Positions 21,208 to 30,180 of a stretch of 64,000 nt of DNA are shown here, one piece after another (positions within the stretch are counted from its first letter, which is position 1; each line of letters starts with the position of its first letter). Source of the DNA: Pseudomonas rhizosphaerae (GTDB lineage: Bacteria; Pseudomonadota; Gammaproteobacteria; Pseudomonadales; Pseudomonadaceae); assembly GCF_000761155.1 (NCBI RefSeq), contig NZ_CP009533.1:248001-312000 (forward strand), written 5' to 3'. Both the position numbers and the translations under genes were made by a program. The notes beneath the pieces are model-generated. The model was not told the origin of the DNA and ran no database searches. It was given only the letters and a program-made list of their open reading frames with translations.

Positions 21208-21252
21208 ATGAACTTGGGGTATTGTTTCAGTCCAATTCAAGTTGGCACTTGA
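21208..21252 (+). CDS. Possible 14-codon leader ORF upstream of the LysR gene
   Basis: A full AGGAGG (21194-21199) lies 8 nt before an ATG that opens MNLGYCFSPIQVGT, stopping at 21252, 20 nt before the LysR start. The Shine-Dalgarno match is better than that of the regulator itself. It may be chance in a short divergent region; no conservation can be checked here. Confidence 0.3.
   Translation: MNLGYCFSPIQVGT
21237..21252. promoter_or_regulatory. Candidate LysR-type operator
   Basis: TCAAG-N6-CTTGA is a perfect dyad in the 104-bp region between the divergent gudP and LysR starts. Such palindromes commonly serve LysR-type proteins that repress themselves and activate the divergent gene. Confidence 0.5.
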
Positions 21253-21272
21253 TTGATACCGAGGTTGAATCA

Positions 21273-22184
21273 ATGTTCGAACTCAGTCAGCTCCGTTGCT
21301 TCACTACCGTGGCCACCGAGCTCAACTTTCGACGGGCCGCCGAGCGGCTCAACATGACCCAGCCGCCGCTGAGTCGGCAGATTCAGTTGCTGGAGCATCA
21401 GCTGGGCGTGGAGCTGTTCACCCGCAGCACGCGCAGCGTGGCGTTGACCGCAGCGGGACGGGCCTTTTTCGTCGAAGCGCAGAACCTGCTGGAACGCGCG
21501 CAGCAAGCCGCGCTTTCTGCGCGGCGTTTCGCCGATGGCGACATCGGCTCGGTGAACATCGCTTTCGTCGGCAGCGCGGTGTACGAATTCCTGCCCAAGG
21601 TCATCGCCGAAGCGCGGCTCAAGCAACCGCAGGTGAAAATCGACCTGTCGGAGATGAACACCTACCAGCAGCACGAGGCCTTGCGTGCCCGGCGTATCGA
21701 TCTGGGCATCGCCCGCGCGCCGTTGCTCGACAGCGGTTACCTGACCGAATGCCTGGTGCGCGAGCCGTTCGTGCTGGCAACGCCGGCCACCCATCGGCTG
21801 GCCAATGCAGCCCAGGTACGTGTGCAGGATCTGGACGGCGAACCCTTCCTGATGTACTCGCACGCCGCCTATCCACCGTTCAACGAATTGCTCACCGGCA
21901 TGCTGCGTTCGGCTCAGGTGACCCCGCAATACGTGCAGTGGCTGGGGTCGTCGCTGACCATCCTGGCGCTGGTCAACGCTGGCATGGGGGTGGCGTTGGT
22001 GCCGCGCTGCGCCACCAGCGTGGTCTTCAAGAATGTGGTGTTCCGCGATATCGATCTGGGGGGGGGTGTGCAGAGCGAACTGCACTTGATCTGGCGCGAG
22101 AGCAATGACAATCCGGCGTTCGCCATGCTGCTTGAGGCAATCAAGGGCGCGGCACGGGACGGCTGGGGTGGGGAAGAAAGTTGA
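21273..22184 (+). CDS. LysR-type regulator, probable regulator of the glucarate genes
   Basis: The 303-residue protein starts at MFELSQLRCF with GAGG 8 nt upstream; an in-frame upstream extension to 21222 lacks a good site. The N-terminal winged helix (NFRRAAERLNMTQPPLSRQIQLLEHQLGVELF) is of the CatR/BenM-like group, followed by a substrate-binding domain. Divergent placement beside gudP-gudD suggests it controls them in response to glucarate or a catabolite. The effector is not deducible. Confidence 0.88.
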   Translation: MFELSQLRCFTTVATELNFRRAAERLNMTQPPLSRQIQLLEHQLGVELFTRSTRSVALTAAGRAFFVEAQNLLERAQQAALSARRFADGDIGSVNIAFVGSAVYEFLPKVIAEARLKQPQVKIDLSEMNTYQQHEALRARRIDLGIARAPLLDSGYLTECLVREPFVLATPATHRLANAAQVRVQDLDGEPFLMYSHAAYPPFNELLTGMLRSAQVTPQYVQWLGSSLTILALVNAGMGVALVPRCATSVVFKNVVFRDIDLGGGVQSELHLIWRESNDNPAFAMLLEAIKGAARDGWGGEES

Positions 22185-22211
22185 TCGAAAATTGATCAGT
22201 ATCGGCAAAGC

Positions 22212-22370
22212 CTTGCGGGCCGTGGCTCACGGCGTGTTCTCCCAAGCTTATCCACAGGCAGGTGCACGTCGAATGTGTACAACCCATTGAAACCGCTCGT
22301 TTTTTGAGCAACGGTCGGAGACGCTTGCGGGCCGTGGTCTGCAGGGTATTGCACCCAGCTTATGCACAGG
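22212..22370. repeat. Two copies of a 112-bp spaced repeat with DnaA-box-like cores
   Basis: CTTGCGGGCCGTGG recurs at 22212 (overlapping start) and 22324, and AGCTTATNCACAGGC recurs at 22245 and 22357, both with exactly 112-bp spacing. TTATCCACA (22248-22256) and TTATGCACA (22360-22368) fit the DnaA box consensus TTATNCACA. The spacer has a GCTC-T(6)-GAGC-like arm. Together with 22371-22414 this accounts for the gene-free stretch after the LysR gene. Confidence 0.6.
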
Positions 22371-22414
22371 CTCATGCAAGCTTTTCTGGGATAACCGCAA
22401 AAGTGCCGATGACT

Positions 22415-22440
22415 CTCCCAAGTGCAGGCACACTTGGGAG
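22415..22440. terminator. Hairpin downstream of the DUF2897 gene
   Basis: A perfect 10-bp stem (CTCCCAAGTG 22415-22424; CACTTGGGAG 22431-22440) with a 6-nt loop follows the minus-strand DUF2897 stop by 12 bp. There is no strong T-run, so efficiency is uncertain. Confidence 0.5.
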
Positions 22441-22452
22441 GTCCAATGCCCA

Positions 22453-22620
22453 TCAGCGGTTGCGTGCGTCCTTGGCATCCATTTCGGCATTGCGCTCGTG
22501 CACCTTCTTGAGCTGCTCATCGGTCAATGGCAGCTTCTGGGCGCTCTGCTTGAGCACCATCAATCCACCGACGATCGAGCCGATGGCCACCAACAAGATC
22601 AACCAGGCATACCAGGGCAT
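22453..22620 (-). CDS. DUF2897 small membrane protein
   Basis: This 55-residue protein opens with [20 protein letters not shown], one N-terminal transmembrane helix, and continues with a charged amphipathic tail ([18 protein letters not shown]). That is the DUF2897 pattern. GAGGAG 7 nt before the ATG supports translation. It is divergent from pyrF. Function is unknown; the build suggests an inner-membrane anchored small protein with a cytosolic tail. Confidence 0.85.
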   Translation of the reverse strand: MPWYAWLILLVAIGSIVGGLMVLKQSAQKLPLTDEQLKKVHERNAEMDAKDARNR

Positions 22621-22826
22621 GGGACACTCCTCGAAGGGTGCGCCGAAAATGCGCGGCGCTTGTGATTGTTGGAGCGACAGGGTGTCGCAGTGGTTCCATC
22701 ATAGCCTGTTACGGCCAAGCCGAGTCGCCGCTTCACGTCACTGCAGGTGAGCGTGGGCGACGCCCGCGGCCCGGCAAAATCCGCTACAATGCGCGCCGAT
22801 TTCGACCCGCCTTCAGAGAGCCCGCC

Positions 22827-23528
22827 ATGTCCGCCTGCCAGACTCCCATCATCGTCGCCCTGGATTACCCGACCCGCGAGGCGGCCCTGAAGTTGGCCGA
22901 TCAGCTGGATCCCAAACTGTGCCGGGTCAAGGTAGGCAAGGAGCTGTTCACCAGCAGCGCGTCGGGCATCGTCGAAACCTTGAACGCCAAGGGCTTCGAA
23001 GTGTTCCTGGATCTGAAATTCCACGACATCCCCAACACCACCGCCATGGCCGTCAAGGCGGCCGCGGAGATGGGCGTCTGGATGGTCAACGTGCATTGTT
23101 CCGGTGGCCTGCGCATGATGGCGGCCTGCCGCGAGGTGCTGGAGCAACGCTCCGGTGCCAAGCCGCTGTTGATCGGGGTGACCGTGCTGACCAGCATGGA
23201 GCGCGAAGACCTCGCCGCCATCGGCCTGGACATCGAGCCGCAGGAGCAAGTGCTGCGCCTCGCGGCCCTGGCGCAAAAGGCCGGTATGGACGGCCTGGTC
23301 TGTTCGGCACTCGAAGCGCAGGCGTTGAAGGCAGCCCATCCAGCCCTGCAACTGGTTACGCCCGGCATTCGCCCGGCGGGTAGTGCCCAGGACGACCAAC
23401 GCCGTATCCTCACCCCACGCCAGGCGCTGGATGCCGGGTCCGACTACCTGGTGATCGGCCGTCCGATCAGCCAGGCCGCCGACCCTGCCCAGGCGCTGGC
23501 CGATGTGGTGGCACAGATCAACGCCTGA
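22827..23528 (+). CDS. pyrF: Orotidine 5'-phosphate decarboxylase PyrF
   Basis: PyrF decarboxylates OMP to UMP, the last step of pyrimidine synthesis. The 233-residue barrel has the expected [27 protein letters not shown] (catalytic Lys/Asp cluster near 60-70) and TPGIRPAG phosphate-binding loop. The start [15 protein letters not shown] was chosen by family length; an upstream open stretch is not family-like. A TACAAT -10-like hexamer lies at 22785. Its TGA abuts the stop of the convergent SDR gene with no bases between. Confidence 0.97.
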   Translation: MSACQTPIIVALDYPTREAALKLADQLDPKLCRVKVGKELFTSSASGIVETLNAKGFEVFLDLKFHDIPNTTAMAVKAAAEMGVWMVNVHCSGGLRMMAACREVLEQRSGAKPLLIGVTVLTSMEREDLAAIGLDIEPQEQVLRLAALAQKAGMDGLVCSALEAQALKAAHPALQLVTPGIRPAGSAQDDQRRILTPRQALDAGSDYLVIGRPISQAADPAQALADVVAQINA

Positions 23529-24293
23529 TCAGGCCTGCTTGGGCTGACCGTTGGACGCGTGCAGCCCGCCGTCGACCGGCAGGTTCACGCCGTTGACGAA
23601 ACGCGCATCGTGGCTGGCGAGGAAGGCAATCACGTCCGCCACTTCTTCGGCCTCGGCCGCGCGGCCCATGGGAATGCGCTCGGCGAATTTGTCCATCAGG
23701 GCCTTATCCTCGGCCATGCCGGCGGTCAATTCGCTCTTGGTCAGGGCAGGGCATACAGCGTTCACTCGTACGCCTTGGCCGCCGTATTCAAGGGCCAGGG
23801 AGCGGGTGAAGTTACTGACCGCGCCCTTCGCAGCGTTGTAGAAACTCATGCCCCAGTCGCCACCCAGGCCTGACACCGACGACACGTTGATGATGCTGCC
23901 GCCACTCTTGAGCAGATGCGGCATGGCGGCGCGGCAACCGTAGAAGACGCCGTCGACGTCGATCGACATCACGCTGCGCCAGTCCTCGAGCGAGGCCTCG
24001 GTCAGGGCACCCGACGGCGCCACGCCAGCATTGTTGACCAATATATCCAACTGGCCGAAATGCTCGACGGCGCTTTTGACCAACTGCTGTACGTCGTCCC
24101 ATTTCGACACGTCACCGGTGGCGACCAAGCTCTGGCCGGGCTTGATGCCCTTGGCCACCGCTTCGAGCTTGTCACGGGTGCGCCCCACCAGCACGACGCG
24201 CGCGCCTTCCTTGGCGAAGCGCAGCGCCGTGGCGGCGCCAATCCCGGAGCCTGCGCCGGTGACGATCACGACTTTGTCCTGGAAACGATTCAT
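23529..24293 (-). CDS. Classical short-chain dehydrogenase/reductase
   Basis: The 254-residue protein has the NAD(P) motif TGAGSGIG (about 12-19), NNAGVAPSG (about 88), and the catalytic Ser and Tyr-x-x-x-Lys in SVSGLGGD...FYNAAKG. An Arg after the second strand (GRTRDK) hints at NADP(H). An AGAGGA element precedes the MNRFQDK start. It lies tail-to-tail with pyrF. Substrate is not recognisable. Confidence 0.9.
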   Translation of the reverse strand: MNRFQDKVVIVTGAGSGIGAATALRFAKEGARVVLVGRTRDKLEAVAKGIKPGQSLVATGDVSKWDDVQQLVKSAVEHFGQLDILVNNAGVAPSGALTEASLEDWRSVMSIDVDGVFYGCRAAMPHLLKSGGSIINVSSVSGLGGDWGMSFYNAAKGAVSNFTRSLALEYGGQGVRVNAVCPALTKSELTAGMAEDKALMDKFAERIPMGRAAEAEEVADVIAFLASHDARFVNGVNLPVDGGLHASNGQPKQA

Positions 24294-24389
24294 GCCTGTG
24301 TCCTCTGTGAAGTGGAAGTACAGGTGTGAAAGCGCTGCCACGGGTGGGGTTCAGTCGGGTTGATGACAATCGTTTAATGAACGTGCGGC

Positions 24390-25583
24390 TCAGGCCTTGC
24401 GCGCATTGAGGATGAGCAGCGTCAGTACGCCGGCGATGATGCCCCAGAACGCCGAGCCCACCGAGAACAGCGTCAGGCCCGAAGCGGTGACCATGAACGT
24501 GACCAGTGCCGCTTCGCGCTCCTTGGGCTCGCTCATGGCCTGGGTCAGGCCGTTGATGATCGATCCGAACAATGCCAGTGCGGCAATCGACAGTACCAGC
24601 TCCTTGGGCAGTGCAGCGAACAGCGCCGCCAGCGTTGCGCCGAACGTGCCGGCAATGGCGTAGAACACCCCGCACCACACGGCCGCGGTGTAGCGCTTGC
24701 TGGGGTCTTCATGGGCCTGCGGGCCGGTGCAGATCGCTGCGCTGATGGCGGCCAGGTTGACGCCGTGAGAACCGAACGGCGCCATCAACAGCGAGGCGAT
24801 GCCGGTCACCGAGATCAGCGGCGAGGCGGCCACCTGGTAGCCATCGGCGCGCAGTACGGCGATACCCGGCATGTTTTGCGAAGTCATGGCGACCACGAAC
24901 AGGGGAATGCCGATGCTGATGGTCGCGGCCAGGGAGAAGGAAGGCGTGGTCCACTGAGGTTGGGCCACCTGCAGGCTGAAATGGCTGAAGTCGAGCAGGC
25001 CGAGCAGCCCGGACACCAGCGTACCGATGACCAGTGCCGCCAGTACCGCATAGCGTGGCGACAGCCGTTTCACGATCAGGTAGGTGAAGAACATGCACAG
25101 CACCAGGGCGGTACGGTGTTGCGCAGCGATGAAGATTTCGCTGCCGATCTTGAACAGGATGCCCGCCAGCAGCGCGGCCGCCAGCGAGGCGGGCAAGCGC
25201 TTGAGCAACCGCTCGAAACTGCCAGTCAGGCCGCAGATCGTGACCAGCACAGCGCAGGTAATGAACGCGCCGATGGCCTCGGCATAACTGACGCCGCCCA
25301 GGCTGGTGATCAGCAAGGCTGCGCCCGGCGTCGACCAGGCCACCGTGATCGGCGTGCGGTAGCGCAGGGAGAGGCCGATGCTGCACACCGCCATGCCGAT
25401 CGACAGCGCCCAGATCCAGGAGGATATCTGCGCGGTGGTCAACCCTGCGGCCTGGCCGGCCTGGAACATCAGGACCAGGGAGCTGGTGTAGCCGGTCATC
25501 ATGGCGATGAAGCCGGCCACTACGGCAGAAGGCGCGGTATCGGCCAACGGGCGCAGCGGGGCAGAGGTGATGGGGTTAGGCAT
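24390..25583 (-). CDS. BenE-family benzoate/H+ symporter-like permease
   Basis: The 397-residue, roughly 12-helix protein matches the BenE family (MMTGYTSSLVLMFQAGQAAG near the N terminus; VNLAAISAAICTGPQAHEDP around 280). The MPNPITSAPL start was chosen over an upstream TTG. BenE relatives move benzoate or other aromatic acids with protons, but no ben or cat gene is adjacent, so the substrate is open. It follows the SDR gene region on the same strand at a 96-bp distance, with its own transcription likely. Confidence 0.85.
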   Translation of the reverse strand: MPNPITSAPLRPLADTAPSAVVAGFIAMMTGYTSSLVLMFQAGQAAGLTTAQISSWIWALSIGMAVCSIGLSLRYRTPITVAWSTPGAALLITSLGGVSYAEAIGAFITCAVLVTICGLTGSFERLLKRLPASLAAALLAGILFKIGSEIFIAAQHRTALVLCMFFTYLIVKRLSPRYAVLAALVIGTLVSGLLGLLDFSHFSLQVAQPQWTTPSFSLAATISIGIPLFVVAMTSQNMPGIAVLRADGYQVAASPLISVTGIASLLMAPFGSHGVNLAAISAAICTGPQAHEDPSKRYTAAVWCGVFYAIAGTFGATLAALFAALPKELVLSIAALALFGSIINGLTQAMSEPKEREAALVTFMVTASGLTLFSVGSAFWGIIAGVLTLLILNARKA

Positions 25584-25692
25584 GGCGGTCGGGTCCTTGT
25601 CCTGAACAGCGTCGGTCAAGGGTAAGCCAAGGCGTGCGGCCAGAAGCGGTACAGCGGCGCGATCAATCGACGATACAGCTGGGCGATGGCGA

Positions 25693-26064
25693 TCAGGCGG
25701 CCGCGAAGCGCTCGTTCAGGTAATTGATGATGACCTTGGAGTCGTACATCCAGGTGACCTTGCCAGCTTCCTCGATACGCAGGCACGGGACCTTGATCTT
25801 GCCACCTTCGGCCAGCAGGGTTTCCCGAGCCACGGCATCGTTCTTGGCATCGCGCAGGCTCGCCGGCACGTTGAGCTTGTGCAGCGTGCGGCGGGTCTTG
25901 ACGCAGAACGGGCAGGCATGGAACTGGTAGAGCGTCAGGCCAGTGGCCGCGCGGTCGACCTCGGCCTGCGCCTCGGCGCTGCGCTTGCGACGCGGTGGCC
26001 GCGTGAGCAGGTCGCCCGCCACGATCACCTGGCCCAGTCCGATACGCAAGGCTTTCATCAACAT
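25693..26064 (-). CDS. Glutaredoxin-like / GST N-terminal domain protein
   Basis: The 123-residue protein has an N-terminal basic extension (about 1-40) and a thioredoxin fold with LYQFHACPFCVKTRRTL, giving a CPFC redox pair near residues 52-55. The cis-Pro loop KVPCL and the C-terminal DSKVIINYLNERF helix are of the GST N-terminal type. GAGGA precedes the start. It probably handles glutathione-linked thiol exchange in the cytosol. It lies just downstream of folE on the same strand with a 28-bp gap, so co-transcription is likely. Confidence 0.85.
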   Translation of the reverse strand: MLMKALRIGLGQVIVAGDLLTRPPRRKRSAEAQAEVDRAATGLTLYQFHACPFCVKTRRTLHKLNVPASLRDAKNDAVARETLLAEGGKIKVPCLRIEEAGKVTWMYDSKVIINYLNERFAAA

Positions 26065-26092
26065 GTGGCAGTCCTCGAGATTGGGGTACGGC

Positions 26093-26638
26093 TTATTTGA
26101 TCAGGCTGAGAAACTCGCTGCGGGTCGCCGCGTTGTCACGGAACTCGCCCAGCATCACCGAGGTGATCATCGAGGAATTCTGCTTTTCGACACCGCGCAT
26201 CATCATGCACATGTGCTTGGCTTCGATGACCACCGCGACACCCAGCGCGCCGGTGACCTGCTGCACTGCATCGGCGATCTGCCGGCCCAGGTTCTCCTGG
26301 ATCTGCAGGCGGCGGGCGTACATGTCGACGATCCGCGCGACCTTGGACAGCCCCAGCACCTTGCCATTAGGGATATAGGCGACATGGGCGCGCCCTATGA
26401 ACGGCAACAGGTGATGCTCGCACAACGAATACAGCTCGATATCCCGGACCATCACCATCTCGCTCGCATCGGAGCTGAACAGGGCTCCGTTGGTGACCTC
26501 GTCGAGAGTCTGCTCGTACCCGCGGCAAAGGTACTTCATGGCTTTGGCAGCGCGTTTGGGCGTGTCGAGCAGGCCTTCGCGGGTAACGTCCTCGCCCAGC
26601 TGGCCAAGGATCTCGGTGTAGTTCTGTTCCAGGGACAT
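26093..26638 (-). CDS. folE: GTP cyclohydrolase I FolE
   Basis: FolE converts GTP to 7,8-dihydroneopterin triphosphate for folate synthesis. The 181-residue protein shows the zinc-site segments [18 protein letters not shown] and [11 protein letters not shown] plus the family's [13 protein letters not shown]-terminal region. The ATG opening MSLEQNY is preferred to a TTG two codons upstream. It sits between the Smr gene and the glutaredoxin-like gene on the same strand. Pseudomonas often has more than one FolE copy; which one this is cannot be told here. Confidence 0.95.
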   Translation of the reverse strand: MSLEQNYTEILGQLGEDVTREGLLDTPKRAAKAMKYLCRGYEQTLDEVTNGALFSSDASEMVMVRDIELYSLCEHHLLPFIGRAHVAYIPNGKVLGLSKVARIVDMYARRLQIQENLGRQIADAVQQVTGALGVAVVIEAKHMCMMMRGVEKQNSSMITSVMLGEFRDNAATRSEFLSLIK

Positions 26639-26710
26639 GATCAAACCTGTGGGGAAATATTTCGCAGACGCGAAGGGTACGGCTCCGCTCGCACGGGTGC
26701 AAGCGGGGCG

Positions 26711-27268
26711 TTATTCGTCACGCCCTTCGAGCATGGTGCGCTTGAGCATCACGTAAACCGCGCCGGCGCCGCCGTGGCGGGGCTGGCAGGAGGTGAAGCC
26801 GAGCACCTGCGGGTGCTGGCGAAGCCAGGTGTTGACGTGGCTCTTGATCATCGGCCGCTTGCCGTCCAGGCGCACGGCCTTGCCGTGGGTCACGCGTACG
26901 CAGCGGATTTCGAAACGGGTGGCTTCGGCGAGGAATGCCCAGAGGGTTTCGCGAGCCTTTTCCACGGTCATGCCGTGCAGGTCCAGGCTGCCTTCGAAGG
27001 GAATCTGGCCGACCTTGAGCTTGCGCATCTGGCTTTCCTGCACACCATCGCGGGCCCAGTGCAGGTCGTCCTCGGGGCCGACGTCGATGACGAACTGATC
27101 GGACAGGCCATCGACGGTAGTGGTGCGGTTCCCGACGGTCGCTGCCTGGCGCAGCGCCTGCAACTTGGCCTTGTCGGCCTTGGGCTTGCCGGTGTCGGCG
27201 CGGTCGTGCCGAATGGGCTTGACGCCGCGCATCTGGTCCTTGAACAAGGAAAATTCGTCGTCTTGCAT
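26711..27268 (-). CDS. Smr-domain DNA endonuclease-like protein
   Basis: The 185-residue protein starts at MQDDEFSLF (GGAG upstream). Its C-terminal Smr domain has the LDLHGMTVEKA motif (about 100), VTHGKA and the terminal HGGAGAVYVML segment. The N-terminal part is charged and resembles the SmrA/SmrB group (YdaL-like). Family members are endonucleases, some acting on stalled or collided ribosomes; the exact role here is unknown. It is upstream of folE on the same strand with 72 bp between. Confidence 0.9.
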   Translation of the reverse strand: MQDDEFSLFKDQMRGVKPIRHDRADTGKPKADKAKLQALRQAATVGNRTTTVDGLSDQFVIDVGPEDDLHWARDGVQESQMRKLKVGQIPFEGSLDLHGMTVEKARETLWAFLAEATRFEIRCVRVTHGKAVRLDGKRPMIKSHVNTWLRQHPQVLGFTSCQPRHGGAGAVYVMLKRTMLEGRDE

Positions 27269-27304
27269 GAAGGTCTCCACCACGGGAGCGCTAGTCTACG
27301 CGAC

Positions 27305-27625
27305 TCAATCGTGCTTTTTCATCAGGTGCGGGGCCAGATCGAGTTCACGGCTGCGGCGCATCCCGCGGCGACTGCGACGCCAGCACCACAGGCCCAGATA
27401 AAGTACCAATACCCCTGCGCCAGCCAGTATGGCAGCGCCGGTGGCGGTGGTGTCCAGCCCGGCGACCTGCGGTGGATGCCCCAGCAGAGTGGCGATGCCG
27501 GCCATGGCCAAGAGCAGGCCAAGGGTCAGCAGCACGGCGCCCAGCGCCGCGCCCAGGCGGTAACGCCAACCACCAGGGCCACGTTTTCTGAGCCTGCGCG
27601 CATTGAAACCCTGGGATGACTTCAT
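27305..27625 (-). CDS. Small two-helix membrane protein
   Basis: The 106-residue protein has a basic N terminus (NARRLRKRGPGGWRYRLG), two hydrophobic helices (GAVLLTLGLLLAMAGIATLLG and GAAILAGAGVLVLYLGLWCW) and a basic Arg-rich tail. The positive-inside rule predicts both termini in the cytosol. I do not recognise a named family. It is 36 bp upstream of the Smr gene on the same strand. Confidence 0.7.
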   Translation of the reverse strand: MKSSQGFNARRLRKRGPGGWRYRLGAALGAVLLTLGLLLAMAGIATLLGHPPQVAGLDTTATGAAILAGAGVLVLYLGLWCWRRSRRGMRRSRELDLAPHLMKKHD

Positions 27626-27658
27626 TGAATCCTCGATGGCGATCGGGCCGGCTGGGGG

Positions 27659-28249
27659 TCAGAGCAAGTCGCCGGTCATGGCGACCGCCGCGAAGTTGTC
27701 GCGCATGATGGCCATTTCGGCTTCCTGCACCTTGGCTGCCGCCAGCACACCGTCGCCCTGGGGCAGATCACGGGTCGCGCAGGCATCGGCTACCAGGGTA
27801 CAGCGATAACCGTAGTCCTTGGAGGCGCGCACGGTGGTGCTGACGCTGGAATGGCTCATGAAGCCGCAGACGATCAGGTCCAGGTGGCCGTAGCTCTGCA
27901 GCAGCTCATGCAGCCCGGTGTTGTTGAAGGCGTTGGGCATGCGCTTTTCCACCACCGCTTCGTCGCCCTGGGGTTCGAAACCTTCGATGAACTCGCCACG
28001 CCGGCCCTGGGGGTCGAACAGCCCGCCGACAGTACCCAGATGGCGAATGTGCACCACCGGACGCTTGGCTGCGCGCGCCGCCGCCATCAGCTTGGCGATG
28101 TTGGCCAGCGCCTCGTCCATGCCCGACAGGGCCAGGTCGCCACTGAGGTATTCCTTCTGTGCATCGATGATGATCAGGCTGGCGTTGGCGATCCGCGTGG
28201 GCGGGAAACCGCGGCCGCTGAGTTGGAACATCGTCTTTGGAACGGACAT
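27659..28249 (-). CDS. Isochorismatase-like hydrolase with Ser at the nucleophile position
   Basis: The 196-residue protein has the isochorismatase/cysteine hydrolase fold: catalytic Asp in LIIIDAQKEY, Lys in EKRMPNAF and the cis-peptide loop. The nucleophile loop reads GFMSHSSVSTTVRA where related hydrolases have GFMTHMCV, so Ser135 stands where the catalytic Cys is expected. AGGAG precedes the ATG. The fold assignment is firm; hydrolase activity is questionable. It is divergent from prmB. Confidence 0.85.
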   Translation of the reverse strand: MSVPKTMFQLSGRGFPPTRIANASLIIIDAQKEYLSGDLALSGMDEALANIAKLMAAARAAKRPVVHIRHLGTVGGLFDPQGRRGEFIEGFEPQGDEAVVEKRMPNAFNNTGLHELLQSYGHLDLIVCGFMSHSSVSTTVRASKDYGYRCTLVADACATRDLPQGDGVLAAAKVQEAEMAIMRDNFAAVAMTGDLL

Positions 28250-28386
28250 CGGGGGCTCCTTTGGCTAGGGCTTTTGCCGCATTGTCCTCTGCTCGAGCCG
28301 TTCTGTGAATCGGATTGAGCGAACATGGCAAAAATCGCCCACGGCCCTCTGTTAATATCCGTGCTTGATTCGACCGAGGAGCTTTT

Positions 28387-29295
28387 GTGATCACTTCCCG
28401 CTTGCGCACCGTGCGCGACCACATCCGTTGGGCCGTCAGCCGTTTTCATGGCGAAGAACTGTTCTTCGGCCACGGTACCGATAACGCCTGGGACGAGGCC
28501 CGCCTGCTGGTGCTGGGCGCGTTGAACCTGCCCTACGAAATTGCCGACAGCTACCTGGATTGCCGCCTCGAAGACGACGAGATCGTGCGCGTACAGCACT
28601 TGCTCAAGCGGCGCATGGAAGAGCGCGTGCCGGCGGCCTACCTGATCGGTGAGGCGTGGTTCTGTGGCATGTCGTTCATCGTCGACGCACGGGTACTGGT
28701 GCCCCGTTCACCCATTGGCGAGTTGATCGAGAACGGCTTCGAGCCGTGGCTGAGCCAGCCGCCGGCGCGGATCCTCGACTTGTGCACCGGTTCGGGCTGC
28801 ATCGGCATCGCCTGCGCCGACGTTTTCCCGGAAGCCGAAGTCATCCTGGCAGACCTGTCTTTCGAGGCGCTCGAGGTGGCCAATCAGAACATCGAGCGGC
28901 ATGGCCAGGAAGAACGGGTCTATACCGTGCAGGGCGATGGCTTTGAAGGCTTGCCGGGGCAGCGGTTCGACCTGATCGTGTCCAATCCACCGTATGTCGA
29001 TGCCGAAGATTTTGCCGACATGCCGGCTGAATACCAGCACGAGCCCGAGTTGGGCCTGGCCTGCGGTGACGACGGCTTGAACCTAGTGCGACGCATGCTC
29101 GCCGAGGCGGCGGATCACCTGAACGACAAGGGCCTGCTGATCGTCGAGGTCGGCAACAGCCAGGTGCACGTCGAGGCGCTCTATCCGGAAGTGGATTTCG
29201 CCTGGTTGGAGTTCCAGCGCGGTGGGCATGGCGTGTTCATGCTCAGCGCCGAGCAGTGCCGCGAGCACCAGGCGCTGTTCGTTTCGCGCATCTGA
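28387..29295 (+). CDS. prmB: Ribosomal protein L3 glutamine methyltransferase PrmB
   Basis: The 302-residue SAM enzyme methylates the Gln side chain of L3. It starts with GTG behind GAGGAG. The SAM motif is [15 protein letters not shown] (about 137) and the catalytic SNPPYVD motif follows near 200, typical of N5-glutamine methyltransferases. The [15 protein letters not shown] segment and the location upstream of aroC, as in other gammaproteobacteria, distinguish PrmB from PrmC. Confidence 0.94.
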   Translation: MITSRLRTVRDHIRWAVSRFHGEELFFGHGTDNAWDEARLLVLGALNLPYEIADSYLDCRLEDDEIVRVQHLLKRRMEERVPAAYLIGEAWFCGMSFIVDARVLVPRSPIGELIENGFEPWLSQPPARILDLCTGSGCIGIACADVFPEAEVILADLSFEALEVANQNIERHGQEERVYTVQGDGFEGLPGQRFDLIVSNPPYVDAEDFADMPAEYQHEPELGLACGDDGLNLVRRMLAEAADHLNDKGLLIVEVGNSQVHVEALYPEVDFAWLEFQRGGHGVFMLSAEQCREHQALFVSRI

Positions 29296-29325
29296 TCACG
29301 TTCGCTTACGTCACCGCGGCTGATG

Positions 29326-30108
29326 CTAGCGGTGGGTGGCGATCCATATCAGCAGCGCGGCCTGGAATACGGCGAACGCAATCAGGCAGGCGATGGTGAA
29401 GCGCAGGCCGCCTTCATCGCGGGAAAACTTGCCGATCCGCTCTTGCTGGGTGTGCAGTTTCAACTCCATCTCCTGCAACTGCTGTTCGGCCAGTTGCAGC
29501 ATCTCGCTGGCCGCCAGCACCTCGACCACCTGGACCTTTTCCGGGTTCCAGGTGCTCAGCAACTGGCTGACGGCAATGGGATGATACTGGCCCTTGAGGC
29601 GTTGCACGTCGGCGTATTCGACGTTCAGGCCCTGGGTGCGAAGGGCATGGTCGCGGCCATCCAGGCCAGCCGGTTGCAGGGCTTCCTTGCTCGACAGCGT
29701 TGCGCCTTGCAGTGTGTAGTGCGGCCAGTGATGCTGCAGCCACGCGGTGGCCTGGGCCATGACGAAACGGCCCAGGCCGCGATTGACCGGCTCCAGTTGC
29801 AGGCCCGTTTCACTGCCCAGGCTGACCTGTCGCAGGTGATGGTCGACCCACACGTCCAGCCGGTTCTGCTCCTTGCGCACGCGCTGGCCGGGCAGCTGGA
29901 TGTCCAGCCGCAACAGGCTCAAGGCAGGGTCGTGGCGCTCGGCCAGGCCGAACTGCACGAAACGCAAGGGCCGCGGCCCGGTGGCCCGGTCGGCGGGCAG
30001 GGGCGCCAGACGCAGCATCTTGAACTGCTCGGTAGTGACTTCGGCCCACGGCCGCGGCACTTCTTCGGGTTCATCGATGGCGGCGAGTGGCGGGTCTTGT
30101 TCGGTCAT
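29326..30108 (-). CDS. Conserved hypothetical protein with C-terminal membrane anchor
   Basis: The 260-residue protein starts at MTEQDPPLAA behind AGAGGA. It is largely soluble with an acidic start, a coiled-coil region near 205-235 (MLQLAEQQLQEMELKLHTQQERI) and one C-terminal transmembrane helix (TIACLIAFAVFQAALLIWIA), so it is tail-anchored with its bulk in the cytosol. I do not recognise a named family. It faces prmB and lies downstream of the following hydrolase gene on the same strand. Confidence 0.75.
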   Translation of the reverse strand: MTEQDPPLAAIDEPEEVPRPWAEVTTEQFKMLRLAPLPADRATGPRPLRFVQFGLAERHDPALSLLRLDIQLPGQRVRKEQNRLDVWVDHHLRQVSLGSETGLQLEPVNRGLGRFVMAQATAWLQHHWPHYTLQGATLSSKEALQPAGLDGRDHALRTQGLNVEYADVQRLKGQYHPIAVSQLLSTWNPEKVQVVEVLAASEMLQLAEQQLQEMELKLHTQQERIGKFSRDEGGLRFTIACLIAFAVFQAALLIWIATHR

Positions 30109-30180
30109 GGCGCGATCCTCTTCACGCACTTGTATCGGCCACCTCGACCCGCTCTTGAATGCGCACCGCGCAGACGCTCT

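Noticed and set aside
21242..21259. A second sigma54 promoter (TTGGCACTTGATTGATAC)
   Set aside because: The GG element is present but no GC occurs at the required spacing.
22248..22368. A replication origin, from the two DnaA-box-like sequences
   Set aside because: Only two boxes, no dnaA, dnaN or AT-rich unwinding region nearby; more likely an intergenic repeat.
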